DNA of 64,000 bases from JACNIZ01 sp964344765 (GTDB lineage Bacteria > Planctomycetota > UBA1135). The stretch covers positions 1 to 64,000 of the forward strand of contig CAYFOM010000007.1 of the NCBI GenBank assembly GCA_964344765.1, written 5' to 3'. Each line of letters starts with the position of its first letter. Positions within the stretch are counted from its first letter, which is position 1. This document shows, piece after piece, positions 17,480-26,108 of this stretch. Under the pieces are notes generated by a model. It was given only the letters and a program-made list of their open reading frames with translations. It had not been told where the DNA came from and did no database searches. The position numbers and the translations under genes are program-made.

Positions 17480-18013
17480 ATGATCTACATTGGCAACCTG
17501 CTTCTGATCCTGGGCGTGTGTTTGGGAACCGTCGGTGCTGCTGGATTTACCGATCCACCCGAGCCGAAGTCTTACGGATTGTTCGGCGTCGGTTTGGTGC
17601 TGGTCGTGGCCGGCGGATTAACGGTTCGACGCGCAACGCGTTCGTCGGCCGCCGGTACCGAGCACATGGCTGCTGCGGTGGGGGACTTGCAGATGAAGAT
17701 CCAATCCATCGCCAAGCGCGTCGGCGAAATCGATGAAGCTAAGGACGGCTTGAACTCGGAAGACTTCTGTGAGCAGATCGACGGCTTGCTGTCCGGCGAA
17801 TACTTTGAACTGGGTGCCAAGAACGAGGAATACCAGCAGCTGCTGGGCTTCAGCAAATACAGCAAAGTGTGGACCGGCATTGCCGTCTGCGAACGCCTGC
17901 TCGCCCGCGCCTGGTCCATCGCCACCGACGGCCACTTTGACGAAGCCAAAGCCGAACTGCCGCTCGCCAAAGCCGAAATCCAGGCTTCGGTGCAAGCGTC
18001 TGAAACTTTGTAG
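17480..18013 (+). CDS. Small membrane protein downstream of OPT
   Basis: A 177-residue protein with two N-terminal transmembrane helices (IGNLLLILGVCLGTVGAAG and GLFGVGLVLVVAGGLTV). They are followed by a ~130-residue soluble, helix-rich tail with many Glu/Lys/Ala residues (DLQMKIQSIAKRVGEIDEAKDG), probably coiled-coil. I do not recognise a family. A GGAG ribosome-binding sequence precedes the ATG. The 21-nt gap suggests an operon with the OPT transporter, so an accessory or regulatory role for that transporter is plausible but unproven. Confidence 0.7.
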   Translation: MIYIGNLLLILGVCLGTVGAAGFTDPPEPKSYGLFGVGLVLVVAGGLTVRRATRSSAAGTEHMAAAVGDLQMKIQSIAKRVGEIDEAKDGLNSEDFCEQIDGLLSGEYFELGAKNEEYQQLLGFSKYSKVWTGIAVCERLLARAWSIATDGHFDEAKAELPLAKAEIQASVQASETL

Positions 18014-18037
18014 CGTTTCGGCGATTGGTGCGTTTTA

Positions 18038-18685
18038 ATGGAACCTCAGGGTTTCATGGAACGCCCCATGATGTTTCCGCGCGCTTTTCTGCTTTTCTTA
18101 TTCTGCACCGTCGGAATTTGCTGCAACGATGCAGAGCCGCTGGAGGTGCCGCAACTGGGCTATGTGCAAGGCTATGATGAATTAATTAATCAAAGGCAAT
18201 ACTGCCGCTTGCATGAAGCTCGTATGGGCTTTTACCTCGGTTATAAATCGAACTTAAAGCTGCCGGATTATTACGCGCTTCATTCGTGGGCGGACGTCGA
18301 TGCTCCAAAGGGAGGGGAGCCAATTGATATCGATTGCGGAATGGACCGATACGCGTGGATTTGGTCCTGCGTAGCATGCACGGATTTCCGCCCGGCTTTG
18401 TCGGGGCCGCGTCCAGACCTCAATCCGCCGGTTTACCTTTTCTCCAGGACCATATGCCGGCTTCACGGCAACTCGCTTTCGCCCGTGGCGCGTAAGAACG
18501 ATCCATCGCGGTTTAGGGAAGACGTACTGGAGGCTGCCAAGCTGTATTTCCCCAATGCCGGAAGTGAGGGATTCACGGAAAGGAGTAGTCCTATCGACGA
18601 TTCAGGATTGGAATGGCTTTCCTCGTGTGCGGATTGTGAAATTGCATTCCGAGAGCATCCCAGTTTGTGCTTGGGGGCATATTGA
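18038..18685 (+). CDS. Cys/His-motif family protein, copy A (unrecognised)
   Basis: A 215-residue exported protein I cannot assign. A hydrophobic segment (RAFLLFLFCTVGICCND) looks like a lipoprotein signal ending at Cys28/29. Four paired metal-ligand-like motifs follow in order: C56-x2-H59 (CRLHEARMG), C111-x2-C114 (WSCVAC), C140-x2-H143 (CRLHGNSLSP) and C197-x2-C200 (SSCADCE). A YFPNAG block lies between the last two. The same order occurs in the next two genes, so this is a tandem paralogous family, possibly binding zinc or another metal in pairs. Alternative ATGs at 18056, 18068 and 18071 are possible. The last base of the stop is the first base of copy B's start. Confidence 0.78.
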   Translation: MEPQGFMERPMMFPRAFLLFLFCTVGICCNDAEPLEVPQLGYVQGYDELINQRQYCRLHEARMGFYLGYKSNLKLPDYYALHSWADVDAPKGGEPIDIDCGMDRYAWIWSCVACTDFRPALSGPRPDLNPPVYLFSRTICRLHGNSLSPVARKNDPSRFREDVLEAAKLYFPNAGSEGFTERSSPIDDSGLEWLSSCADCEIAFREHPSLCLGAY

Positions 18686-19386
18686 TGAATAAGCTGCTTC
18701 TTTGTTTGGCATTGGCTTTCGTTGTGGCGGCGGGTGTTTGGCGGATATCCGTGGAGGAAGAGGTACCGGAGACAGTCGCAAGCCCAAACGCGCAGAATCA
18801 GGAGGCCTCTGGTGAGGCCGAAGAGATTTACCTAACTGAATTCGATGAGCTTAAAGGTATGGACGAACTCGGTGGCCTGACCCGGTATTGCCGTATTCAC
18901 GAAATTCGGCTTGGCTATCGATTGAAAATGGAGCCAATTGGCTTTCAGCTAGCTGCAGAAACTCTTCATCAATATGCACAAAGGGATGCATTTGTGAACG
19001 GGGAGCGAACCGGGACTGCAAGTGGAGTCGATTGCGCATCCTGGTGCTGGTCATGCATCGGTTGCGTCGAGAATATCGAGCCATCCGACGGTTCACATCC
19101 GCAATGGGATGCACCGGTGGCGCGAATGGGAAATTTAAGCTGTCGGGTGCATGGACATACGCTGAGCCCGGTAGCAGGAAGGGAATCGACTTCGAATTGG
19201 GATTCTCCGCTAGCGCTGGAATCGCGAATGCACTTCCCGAATGCCGCACGAGGTGGGCATGCGGAATTCGTCCAGGAAGTCCTCGGCATGAAGACGTCGT
19301 GGCTGTCCTCATGCCCTGAGTGTGAGGTCAAATGCCAGGAGTATGGGATGAAGCTTCTGGAATGGTTGGGGGGCTGTGATTATTGA
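18685..19386 (+). CDS. Cys/His-motif family protein, copy B (unrecognised)
   Basis: A 233-residue paralogue of copy A with an N-terminal membrane anchor (LLLCLALAFVVAAGVW) rather than a lipobox. The four motifs are conserved in order: C69-x2-H72 (CRIHEIRLG), C124-x2-C127 (WSCIGC), C153-x2-H156 (CRVHGHTLSPVAG) and C210-x2-C213 (SSCPECE). HFPNAA precedes the last pair. A linker of ~45 acidic residues separates the anchor from the first motif. The ATG at 18685 overlaps the copy A stop (TGATG) and has a G-rich ribosome-binding stretch upstream; copy C begins 1 nt after its stop. Translational coupling of all three is expected. Base composition is lower in GC than flanking genes. Confidence 0.78.
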   Translation: MNKLLLCLALAFVVAAGVWRISVEEEVPETVASPNAQNQEASGEAEEIYLTEFDELKGMDELGGLTRYCRIHEIRLGYRLKMEPIGFQLAAETLHQYAQRDAFVNGERTGTASGVDCASWCWSCIGCVENIEPSDGSHPQWDAPVARMGNLSCRVHGHTLSPVAGRESTSNWDSPLALESRMHFPNAARGGHAEFVQEVLGMKTSWLSSCPECEVKCQEYGMKLLEWLGGCDY

Positions 19387-19387
19387 A

Positions 19388-19949
19388 ATGAAGAACCCGC
19401 TGTTTGCTCTGTTGAAGATTGTTTTTGTCGTGGCCGCCTTGGGATGGTTGGTGTCCAAGTATCTGCCGACGAAGGTGGAACCATGTCCACCAGACCTGCG
19501 CAATTTTTTGACTGAGGTCTGTGAGTTTCACGGCACTCGGCTGGGGATTTCGGTGCCTCCATTTCCGGTTGTCCCAACTTCAGGATCCGTAAACATGGAA
19601 GCGCGAAACTCCCACCACGCAAATGATCCCCGGTATCTCACCCTGGAGGTTTGGGATACCCGGCAGGGCCACCGATGGATTTGGTCTTGCTTTTCCTGTG
19701 CCCACCAATCCCTTCATGAATTTGATGCATCCACAAAACCTGCTCCGCTTTCCGATGCTCCCGTGGAGGAGTTCTCTCGTCTGGAGTGCCGGGTCCACCA
19801 AACCTAAATACCCCAATGCCGGTTCAATCGGTTACTCCGAGCACGTCGTACGGGTAGAGGGCAGCGACTTGGATTGGTACGCCACCTGCTTGGCTTGTGA
19901 AAGGGCTGCCGGAATCCAGTTATTGAATGCCTATGCCTACCAGGACTAG
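19388..19949 (+). pseudogene. Cys/His-motif family, copy C, frameshifted by internal deletion
   Basis: The frame from ATG 19388 encodes a membrane anchor (LLKIVFVVAALGWLVSKYLP), C-x2-H (CEFHGTRLG), WSCFSC and CRVH, then stops at 19805-19807. The missing end of the family continues in the +1 frame as KYPNAGS and TCLACE, to a stop at 19947-19949. Copy A has 27 codons between the second His and the Tyr of YFPNAG. Copy C has 10 nt there, so about 71 nt are lost, which explains the frame change. A truncated 139-residue product could still be made. This looks like recent decay of the third paralogue, unless a sequencing error is involved. Confidence 0.72.
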
Positions 19950-19961
19950 CCCCTTCAGCCA

Positions 19962-19978
19962 CGGCAGCCAAGCTGCCG
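19962..19978 (+). terminator. Hairpin after the Cys/His-family cluster
   Basis: CGGCAGC pairs with GCTGCCG across a 3-nt loop, 13 nt beyond the last family frame. There is no T-run, so it may be a weak terminator or a 3'-end stabiliser. A TAGCAT hexamer follows at 19985-19990, a possible promoter element for the next gene. Confidence 0.35.
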
Positions 19979-20033
19979 ATTCGGTAGCATAATGGCCCAG
20001 GCCCAGCCTCCCCGGTCCTGAATCGCTGTCCCG

Positions 20034-21980
20034 ATGAGTCAGGTGGAATCCAATCCCGTATCCGAATCCTCGTCCCAGAAAGGCGGACGGGGGTTTCTTG
20101 CCTTCTTTTTCGGAGCCGCCACGCTGGCTCTGCTGCAATCGCTGCTCTACCCGCCGGTTGCGCACCAGCCGTGGGCCGAGCAAATGGTCCTGCTGTGGGT
20201 GGGCGCGCTGATTTGGGTCGCGCCGCTGGCGGTGATCGTCGCCTTTTTCGGCAACGCCGGCCCGCTACCGAAGCTGTTCGGTGAAGCCGGCACACCGCTG
20301 CGCACCATCCGCGCCTTCCACATCGGCGCGCTGGCCGTCACGCCGCCGATTTGGGGCCTGATGCACACCGCACTCGGCGTGGGCGCGGTATCGCAAATGG
20401 TGATGTCGATGGGCTTGCCGATTCTGCTGCTACCGCTGGTGCTGATGATCCCGGCCCGCGGCGCCGGATACGCCAAAACCACCAACTTGCTCGGCGTCGT
20501 CGGCATTTTTTCCGGCATCCTCGCGATCTTCCTCGGGCCGGTCAGCAACTGGATCAACTACGGCCAATACGAAAAGCTGACGCTGCGGCCGATGGAGCGC
20601 GACTTCGTTGTCAATGCGTCCGAGCAAACTCCCGACGTCATCCTGATCTCGGTGGATACGCTGCGGTCCGACGCGGTGCTGCCTGGCAAGTACGGGGCCA
20701 AGACGCCGTTTTTGGATAGCTTGCGCGACGAAGGCACTTGGGCCGATTACGCGCTGTCGTCGTGCAACCGCACCGTGCCCGGTCACGCCGGCATGTTGAG
20801 CGGGCGCGGCTCAATGTGGCACGGCCTGCACATCAACAACATGCAGCTGCCGGAAACGCTGCCGAACATCAGTGTGAAGTACCAGGAAGGCGGCTACCGC
20901 ACGATGGGCTTGATCAGCAACGCGCTGATGCGCACGATGACCGGCTTTGAGCGCGGCTACGACGATTTCGACGACGCGATCGTGCGCGACACCGCGATGG
21001 TGCAGGTGTTTTTGATCGCCGCCGAGCGCTACTCGCTGCTCAGTTATCTGCTGCCGCGTCAGAAATATCGTCGCCTGATCATGGTCGGCATGTTTGCGCT
21101 GCACGGCCGCCACACCGCGCAGCCGGAAGAGCTGTCGTTGGGCGGTCAAGTGACCAGCCGCGGCTTGCACATGATGGAGCAGGCTTACGAAAACGATCAG
21201 GCTTACTTCTTCTTCCTGCACTACATGGATCCGCACGAGCCGTACTCGCCGCCGATCGGATTCCATGGCGCGCGCCCCGGCGATGAACCGCTGGACCGCT
21301 ACTTGGAAGAGGTGGCCTTCATCGATTCGTGCGTGGAGAAGGTCGTCACCCGCTGCCGCGAATCGGGGCGGCCGTTCGTGATTTTGTTCACGTCGGACCA
21401 CGGCGAGCACTTCGGCGAGGTTTTCGTCGGCAAGGAGTATTGGGGACACGCCAATACGCTGTACAACGAAAACCTGAAAGTGCCGTTCATTCTGTACGGC
21501 GACGGCATTCCGAAGGACAAAAAGGTCGAGTTCGTCAGCCTGGCCGACGTCGCGCCAACGCTGCTGAAGCGCTCCGGTTTGCAGACCGAGGGCATGAAGG
21601 GCAATAGCGTGCTAGATCCCAACTGGCCGTTTGTTGATCGGTCGACGATCAAGCACTACTCGCGCGATGAGCACTACTACAGCTTCATCCTCGGCGATTA
21701 CAAGTGGGTGAGTCCTTACGATTGGAAGCCTACTGATCCTTATGGCGGTGAGCTTTACCGCTGGTGGGATGACCCGTTCGAGCGCACGCCGCTGGAGTTG
21801 GATGAGTTGCCGGAAGAGGCGTGGACCACCTTCATGACCGACTTGCAAAACGCTCCGCCGCCGCCGACCACCGAATACGATCCGGCCGAAGCGGCGAAGC
21901 AAATGGCGGTGTTGGAAGCGTTGGGTTACCTCGACGAGGTCAACAAGCTGAAGAAGCAGGCGGAAGAGGCAAAGGATTAG
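20034..21980 (+). CDS. Membrane-anchored sulfatase-fold enzyme
   Basis: A 648-residue protein with about five N-terminal membrane helices (residues ~20-185) and a C-terminal sulfatase/alkaline-phosphatase-superfamily domain. Metal-binding VILISVDTLRSDA, GGYRTMGLISNA, LHYMDPHEPYSPP and FTSDHGEHFGE are clear. The nucleophile position reads RTVPGHAG, i.e. Thr rather than a Cys/Ser that could become formylglycine. This resembles the lipoteichoic-acid-synthase and phosphoethanolamine-transferase lineage rather than true sulfatases. The active domain faces the periplasm. It may transfer or hydrolyse phospho-headgroups on envelope polymers; substrate not determinable. A charged C-terminal tail (VNKLKKQAEEAKD) is present. 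Confidence 0.87.
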   Translation: MSQVESNPVSESSSQKGGRGFLAFFFGAATLALLQSLLYPPVAHQPWAEQMVLLWVGALIWVAPLAVIVAFFGNAGPLPKLFGEAGTPLRTIRAFHIGALAVTPPIWGLMHTALGVGAVSQMVMSMGLPILLLPLVLMIPARGAGYAKTTNLLGVVGIFSGILAIFLGPVSNWINYGQYEKLTLRPMERDFVVNASEQTPDVILISVDTLRSDAVLPGKYGAKTPFLDSLRDEGTWADYALSSCNRTVPGHAGMLSGRGSMWHGLHINNMQLPETLPNISVKYQEGGYRTMGLISNALMRTMTGFERGYDDFDDAIVRDTAMVQVFLIAAERYSLLSYLLPRQKYRRLIMVGMFALHGRHTAQPEELSLGGQVTSRGLHMMEQAYENDQAYFFFLHYMDPHEPYSPPIGFHGARPGDEPLDRYLEEVAFIDSCVEKVVTRCRESGRPFVILFTSDHGEHFGEVFVGKEYWGHANTLYNENLKVPFILYGDGIPKDKKVEFVSLADVAPTLLKRSGLQTEGMKGNSVLDPNWPFVDRSTIKHYSRDEHYYSFILGDYKWVSPYDWKPTDPYGGELYRWWDDPFERTPLELDELPEEAWTTFMTDLQNAPPPPTTEYDPAEAAKQMAVLEALGYLDEVNKLKKQAEEAKD

Positions 21981-22001
21981 CCCCTTCCAGCCTAGGCTGA
22001 C

Positions 22002-23732
22002 TTACGGGACGATTTCCAAGCGCACGGCGACGGAGCTGTATTCCGGCAGTTGGCCGCTGGGGTTGGCGATGGCGGCGAAGTGGTAGACGTTGCCGATGAT
22101 GCCGCTGGGCAGGCCGCCGGGCACGGTGAGGTCGGCGGATGCTTTGGCAGACCCGTCTAACGTTCCATGCAGGTTGTTATGCAGCGGCACCGGGTAGTTG
22201 CCGAAGTAGCTGTCGATGACTAGTGAATCTTGGGTCAGTGGGATGGCGATGCCGTGGTTGGTGGGGCCGGTTCCCGATCCCGAGATCAGGATTTTGTAGT
22301 CGTGACCGGCAGCGGCATTTGGAAAGGCGAGTTGGTAATCGATGGTTCCACCCGAGGCGGCCGAGACTTCAAAGGTGCTGGGGCTAAGGTATGGATTCAA
22401 ACCGTAAACAAACGCCGAGCCGACGTCGCTCATGGTCAGCGTATCGGCGAAGTATGCACCGACGATGACGTCGGGGAAACCGTCGTTGTTGGTGTCGCCG
22501 GCGTCGTTGACGGCGCACCCCATTCGGTCCATTGGTTGGCCGTTCCATTGCTGCATCACGCTGCCGTCGGCACCGGAATAGAGATAGGCGGAACCGGCGT
22601 TGGGCAAGCCATTCGGCATTGCATTGACCGCGCCACCGATGACGTCGGCGTATCCATCTCGATTGACGTCGCCGGCGTTGGAAACCGAATAACCGAGGTG
22701 AGCGCCGGCCTGCGGACCGGTCCATTGATAGAGCAAACTGCCGTCAATGCCCGAATAGACGAACATTTGACCGGAATCATCGTTGGTTCCAAACCACGCA
22801 CCGACGACGACGTCATCGTAAGAGTCGCCATTGACATCACCGGCACCGGTCGCCGAATACCCAAAGTGATCGTTATCCAACGTGCCGTACCAAGTGTGAA
22901 TCAGCGAGCGATCGGCGCCGGAGTAAACATAAACTGCACCGGCGTCATGGGCAGTGGTGTCGTTCTTTAACTCGCTGATCACCAGGTCGCCCACGCCATC
23001 CCCGTCGACGTCGCCGGCATCGCCTACATCCCAACCAAAACGACCGTCAACCGCGGTTCCGTTCCAGTGATGAATCGCCAATCCGGTTGCACCGGAATAC
23101 AACGTCGCAGCACCGGCCAAGCTCATGCCGCTGACGGTTGATCCGCTGGCACCGATCAAAATATCTCCGACGCCATCGCCGTCCACATCGTCGACTCCGG
23201 CAACCGATTGACCGCGGATGTCATAGGCCTGCCAGCCATTCCAAAGGCGCAGCAAGGAACCGTCGAACCCGGAATAAACATAGACCGCGCCGGCGTGGGT
23301 CATGCCGCCCGGCGATGCGGTATAGGAGCCGATCAACAGGTCTGCATAACCGTCCTGATCGACGTCGCCGGCGCTGTCGACGTCGTAGCCGAAGCGGTCG
23401 TGGGAGTTGGGGCCGTCCAGCTGGTACACCAGCGATTGATCGAAGCCGGAATAAACGTAAACCGATCCGGCATAGGTGCTACCGCCCGGCGAGGCGTTGA
23501 ACGAGCCAACGATGATGTCGTCGTAACCATCCTGGTTGACGTCACCTGCGCAGGCGACAGCGTGGCCCATTTTTTCGTTGGCGGCCACTCCATCCACGCG
23601 GAAATGGGTCTGAAATTCGCCGCCGACGACTTGGGCGGATGCCGGAGTACCTGTGGTTAGCGTGACCAGCATGGCCGCGAGCAGCGGGTGAGCGCTGGGA
23701 AGGGTGAAAGTGGAATTTTTGAGGGGTTTCAT
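22002..23732 (-). CDS. Secreted FG-GAP seven-bladed propeller protein
   Basis: A 576-residue exported protein (signal region HPLLAAMLVTLTTGTPASAQ). Seven FG-GAP calcium-loop repeats are visible (DVNQDGYDDIIVGSF, DVDQDGYADLLIGSY, DVDGDGVGDILIGAS and so on), giving one beta propeller. VYVYSGFDGSL-type strands lie between repeats. The C-terminal ~120 residues are the same module as in the 5303-6994 protein (YKILISGSGTG, GIAIPLTQD, NNLHGTLDGS, ending LEIVP). Blades are more alike than in the other propeller, suggesting more recent internal duplication. Probably extracellular or surface-bound. It converges on the sulfatase-fold gene and is divergent from the radical SAM pair. Confidence 0.88.
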   Translation of the reverse strand: MKPLKNSTFTLPSAHPLLAAMLVTLTTGTPASAQVVGGEFQTHFRVDGVAANEKMGHAVACAGDVNQDGYDDIIVGSFNASPGGSTYAGSVYVYSGFDQSLVYQLDGPNSHDRFGYDVDSAGDVDQDGYADLLIGSYTASPGGMTHAGAVYVYSGFDGSLLRLWNGWQAYDIRGQSVAGVDDVDGDGVGDILIGASGSTVSGMSLAGAATLYSGATGLAIHHWNGTAVDGRFGWDVGDAGDVDGDGVGDLVISELKNDTTAHDAGAVYVYSGADRSLIHTWYGTLDNDHFGYSATGAGDVNGDSYDDVVVGAWFGTNDDSGQMFVYSGIDGSLLYQWTGPQAGAHLGYSVSNAGDVNRDGYADVIGGAVNAMPNGLPNAGSAYLYSGADGSVMQQWNGQPMDRMGCAVNDAGDTNNDGFPDVIVGAYFADTLTMSDVGSAFVYGLNPYLSPSTFEVSAASGGTIDYQLAFPNAAAGHDYKILISGSGTGPTNHGIAIPLTQDSLVIDSYFGNYPVPLHNNLHGTLDGSAKASADLTVPGGLPSGIIGNVYHFAAIANPSGQLPEYSSVAVRLEIVP

Positions 23733-23845
23733 GGTGATTCAGAGGTGTTTACTCTTCACACGCACCTAAGTCGCTCGCCTGCCAGGTTTTTATTCAAGGA
23801 ACGGCGCTCGACCCCTAACCTATTTAAGACCCCTTTTTCCCGACC

Positions 23846-24931
23846 ATGACGCAAAGACTCAGAAATTCAAAAACCAAGGTGGAAGTTCTGCACAAGAACT
23901 GCACTTATAACTGCAAGCACTGTTTTGTCGGCACCACCGACGCCACCCAAGCCAACGCTAGTCGGGAAACCGCCGACAAGCTTGAGGGCAAGGGTTACGA
24001 GGTCAGTGTTTGGACCTCGTCGATGGAGAAGAAGGGCGCGCTCAAGCTTCGTGGCGAATATGGCACGCCGCGGTCGGGCAAAGGCAAGGTGGACTGCATT
24101 GTCGAGCTGCGCGATTCGCTTCCGCATTACATGGAAGACGCGCCCGACGACAGCCCGTTTGGGTTTAGCCTGCACGGCCATACCGCTGAGATTCACAATC
24201 ATCTGGTCCGAGATCCGAAAAATTTCGATCGTGTGGTCGCGACGCTGAAGGAAGCACATGAGCGTGGGTTGGAGAAGTATTTTGTTAACCACGTCGTCCA
24301 CAAAAAGAACTTCAAGCACTTGGAAGAGTTTTCCGAGTTGATGCTCGAACTCAAAGTGCCGCAGTACCGCATCACCAAAATGGTGCCGAGCCCGGCGGTG
24401 ATGAACAACGTGCCCGACCTGCCGTTGGACCCACACGAAATCCATGACGTCGTCCGTCAGTCCAATGTGTTGCGCGAACGCTATCGCGGCCGGCTCATCG
24501 TCGGTGTTGCCGTCGATGGCTTCGGCAAGCTGTTCACCAAAAAGCGTTACAACCTCATTCGCGCAATGTGCAAGATGGCGCCGATGCAAATCCGTCATCA
24601 CTGCGAAGCCGGGCGCGAAATTTTTGCCGTCGACGCAGTCACCAAAGACGTCTACCCGTGCCGTTACTTCTCAGATGTAGAAGAAAGCAAAATCGGCAAA
24701 ATGAACGACGACGGCCAACTGGTCTTTGACGGACCTAGTTGGAAGGCCGACTTCCACGCCAACGTGCAAAACGTAGAAGAACCATGTCGCAGCTGCGACA
24801 TCCTGAAGTGGTGCGGCGGCGGTTGCCGAGCAACGGCCACCGCTGAGCACGCGCAATTCACCGGCGAATGGAACCCCTACGCCGGCTTGAAGAGCTGCCC
24901 GGTGGCGGGCGGAGTATTCCTCGAATACTGA
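23846..24931 (+). CDS. SPASM-domain radical SAM protein, copy 1
   Basis: A 361-residue radical SAM enzyme. The 4Fe-4S/SAM motif is Cys19-x3-Cys23-x2-Cys26 (NCTYNCKHC). The C-terminal SPASM domain carries seven cysteines in the usual spread: RHHC, VYPCRYF, PCRSCDILKWCGGGC and KSCPVAGG. SPASM enzymes bind auxiliary iron-sulfur clusters and mostly modify peptides or proteins, as in RiPP or sulfatase maturation. The protein is very similar along its whole length to the next gene, which has the same length and the same last ten residues. No precursor peptide is evident. A TATTTA hexamer lies at 23821-23826. Substrate unknown. Confidence 0.88.
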   Translation: MTQRLRNSKTKVEVLHKNCTYNCKHCFVGTTDATQANASRETADKLEGKGYEVSVWTSSMEKKGALKLRGEYGTPRSGKGKVDCIVELRDSLPHYMEDAPDDSPFGFSLHGHTAEIHNHLVRDPKNFDRVVATLKEAHERGLEKYFVNHVVHKKNFKHLEEFSELMLELKVPQYRITKMVPSPAVMNNVPDLPLDPHEIHDVVRQSNVLRERYRGRLIVGVAVDGFGKLFTKKRYNLIRAMCKMAPMQIRHHCEAGREIFAVDAVTKDVYPCRYFSDVEESKIGKMNDDGQLVFDGPSWKADFHANVQNVEEPCRSCDILKWCGGGCRATATAEHAQFTGEWNPYAGLKSCPVAGGVFLEY

Positions 24932-24985
24932 CGCCGCAATCGCCGTCGGGCGATAGGATGCAATCCTGTTCCCTAAATCTGAATC

Positions 24986-26071
24986 ATGACCCAAAAGTTA
25001 AAGAATGCGAAAACTAAGGTCGAGGTGGTTCATAAAAATTGCACCTATAACTGCAAGCATTGTTTTGTAAGCGCGACGGAATCAGCTTCCCCCGAAGTCA
25101 GCCGCGAAACGGCCCAGAAGCTGAAAGATAACGGATACGACGTCAGTATTTGGACATCCTCGATGGAGAAAGAAGGCGCACTCAAGCTGCGCTCCGAATT
25201 TGGTCAGTGGCGATCCGGTAACGGCGATGCCAACTGCATAGTCGAACTGCGCGATACGCTTCCCCATTACATGGACGACGCGCCCGACGGCAGCCCGCTA
25301 GGCTTCAGCCTGCACGGTCACACTGCCCAAATTCACAATTTACTGGTCCGCGATGAGGACAACTTCGACCGCGTGGTCGAAACTTTGCAAGAGGCTCACC
25401 GCCGGGGCTTGGAGAAGTATTTCGTCAACCATGTGGTTCATAAAAAAAACTACAAGCATTTGGCCGACTTCACCGAGCTGATGGCCGACCTGAAGGTGCC
25501 GCACTACCGCATCACCAAATTGGTCGCCACCCCGGCAGTGTTGGAAAACGTGCCCAGCTTGCTGATGGATCCCGAAGAGATCCATGAAGTGATTCGTCAG
25601 GCGAATATCTTGCGCGAGCAATATCGCGGCACGGTGATCGTCGGCGTGGCTACTTTTGGCTTCGGCGCGTTGTTCACTAAAAAACGTTACAAGCTGACCA
25701 CAGCATTGTGCAAGTTGTCGCCGATGCAGCTGCGCCATCATTGCCAGTCCGGCTTAGAAGTGTTCGCGGTGCACGCTGAAACCAAAGACGTCTACCCGTG
25801 CCGCTATTTCCTCAATGCCAATGAAGGAAAGGTCGGCACGATGAGCGACGAAGGCAAGCTGCAATTTGATCAACACAGCTGGAAGGCTGATTTTCATCAG
25901 CACATCAGCAAGATCGAAGAGCCGTGCCGAAGCTGCGGCGTGTTGAAATGGTGCGGCGGGGGATGCCGGGCAACGGCAACCGCCGAACACGCGCAATACA
26001 CCGGAGAATGGAATCCGTACGCCGGATTAAAAAGCTGTCCGGTGGCCGGCGGCGTATTCCTCGAGTACTAA
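24986..26071 (+). CDS. SPASM-domain radical SAM protein, copy 2
   Basis: A 361-residue tandem paralogue of the preceding gene, separated by 54 nt. The radical SAM triad Cys19/Cys23/Cys26 and all seven SPASM cysteines are kept (VYPCRYF, PCRSCGVLKWCGGGC). Differences cluster around residues 30-100 and 175-205, which may mark substrate-contact regions. It is convergent with a third radical SAM gene (37-nt gap). Retention of two near-equal copies suggests either a heterodimer or two related substrates. Confidence 0.88.
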   Translation: MTQKLKNAKTKVEVVHKNCTYNCKHCFVSATESASPEVSRETAQKLKDNGYDVSIWTSSMEKEGALKLRSEFGQWRSGNGDANCIVELRDTLPHYMDDAPDGSPLGFSLHGHTAQIHNLLVRDEDNFDRVVETLQEAHRRGLEKYFVNHVVHKKNYKHLADFTELMADLKVPHYRITKLVATPAVLENVPSLLMDPEEIHEVIRQANILREQYRGTVIVGVATFGFGALFTKKRYKLTTALCKLSPMQLRHHCQSGLEVFAVHAETKDVYPCRYFLNANEGKVGTMSDEGKLQFDQHSWKADFHQHISKIEEPCRSCGVLKWCGGGCRATATAEHAQYTGEWNPYAGLKSCPVAGGVFLEY

Positions 26072-26108
26072 GCCTAGGCGATTGCTCCCAAGTTCACTGC
26101 GCGCGTGA

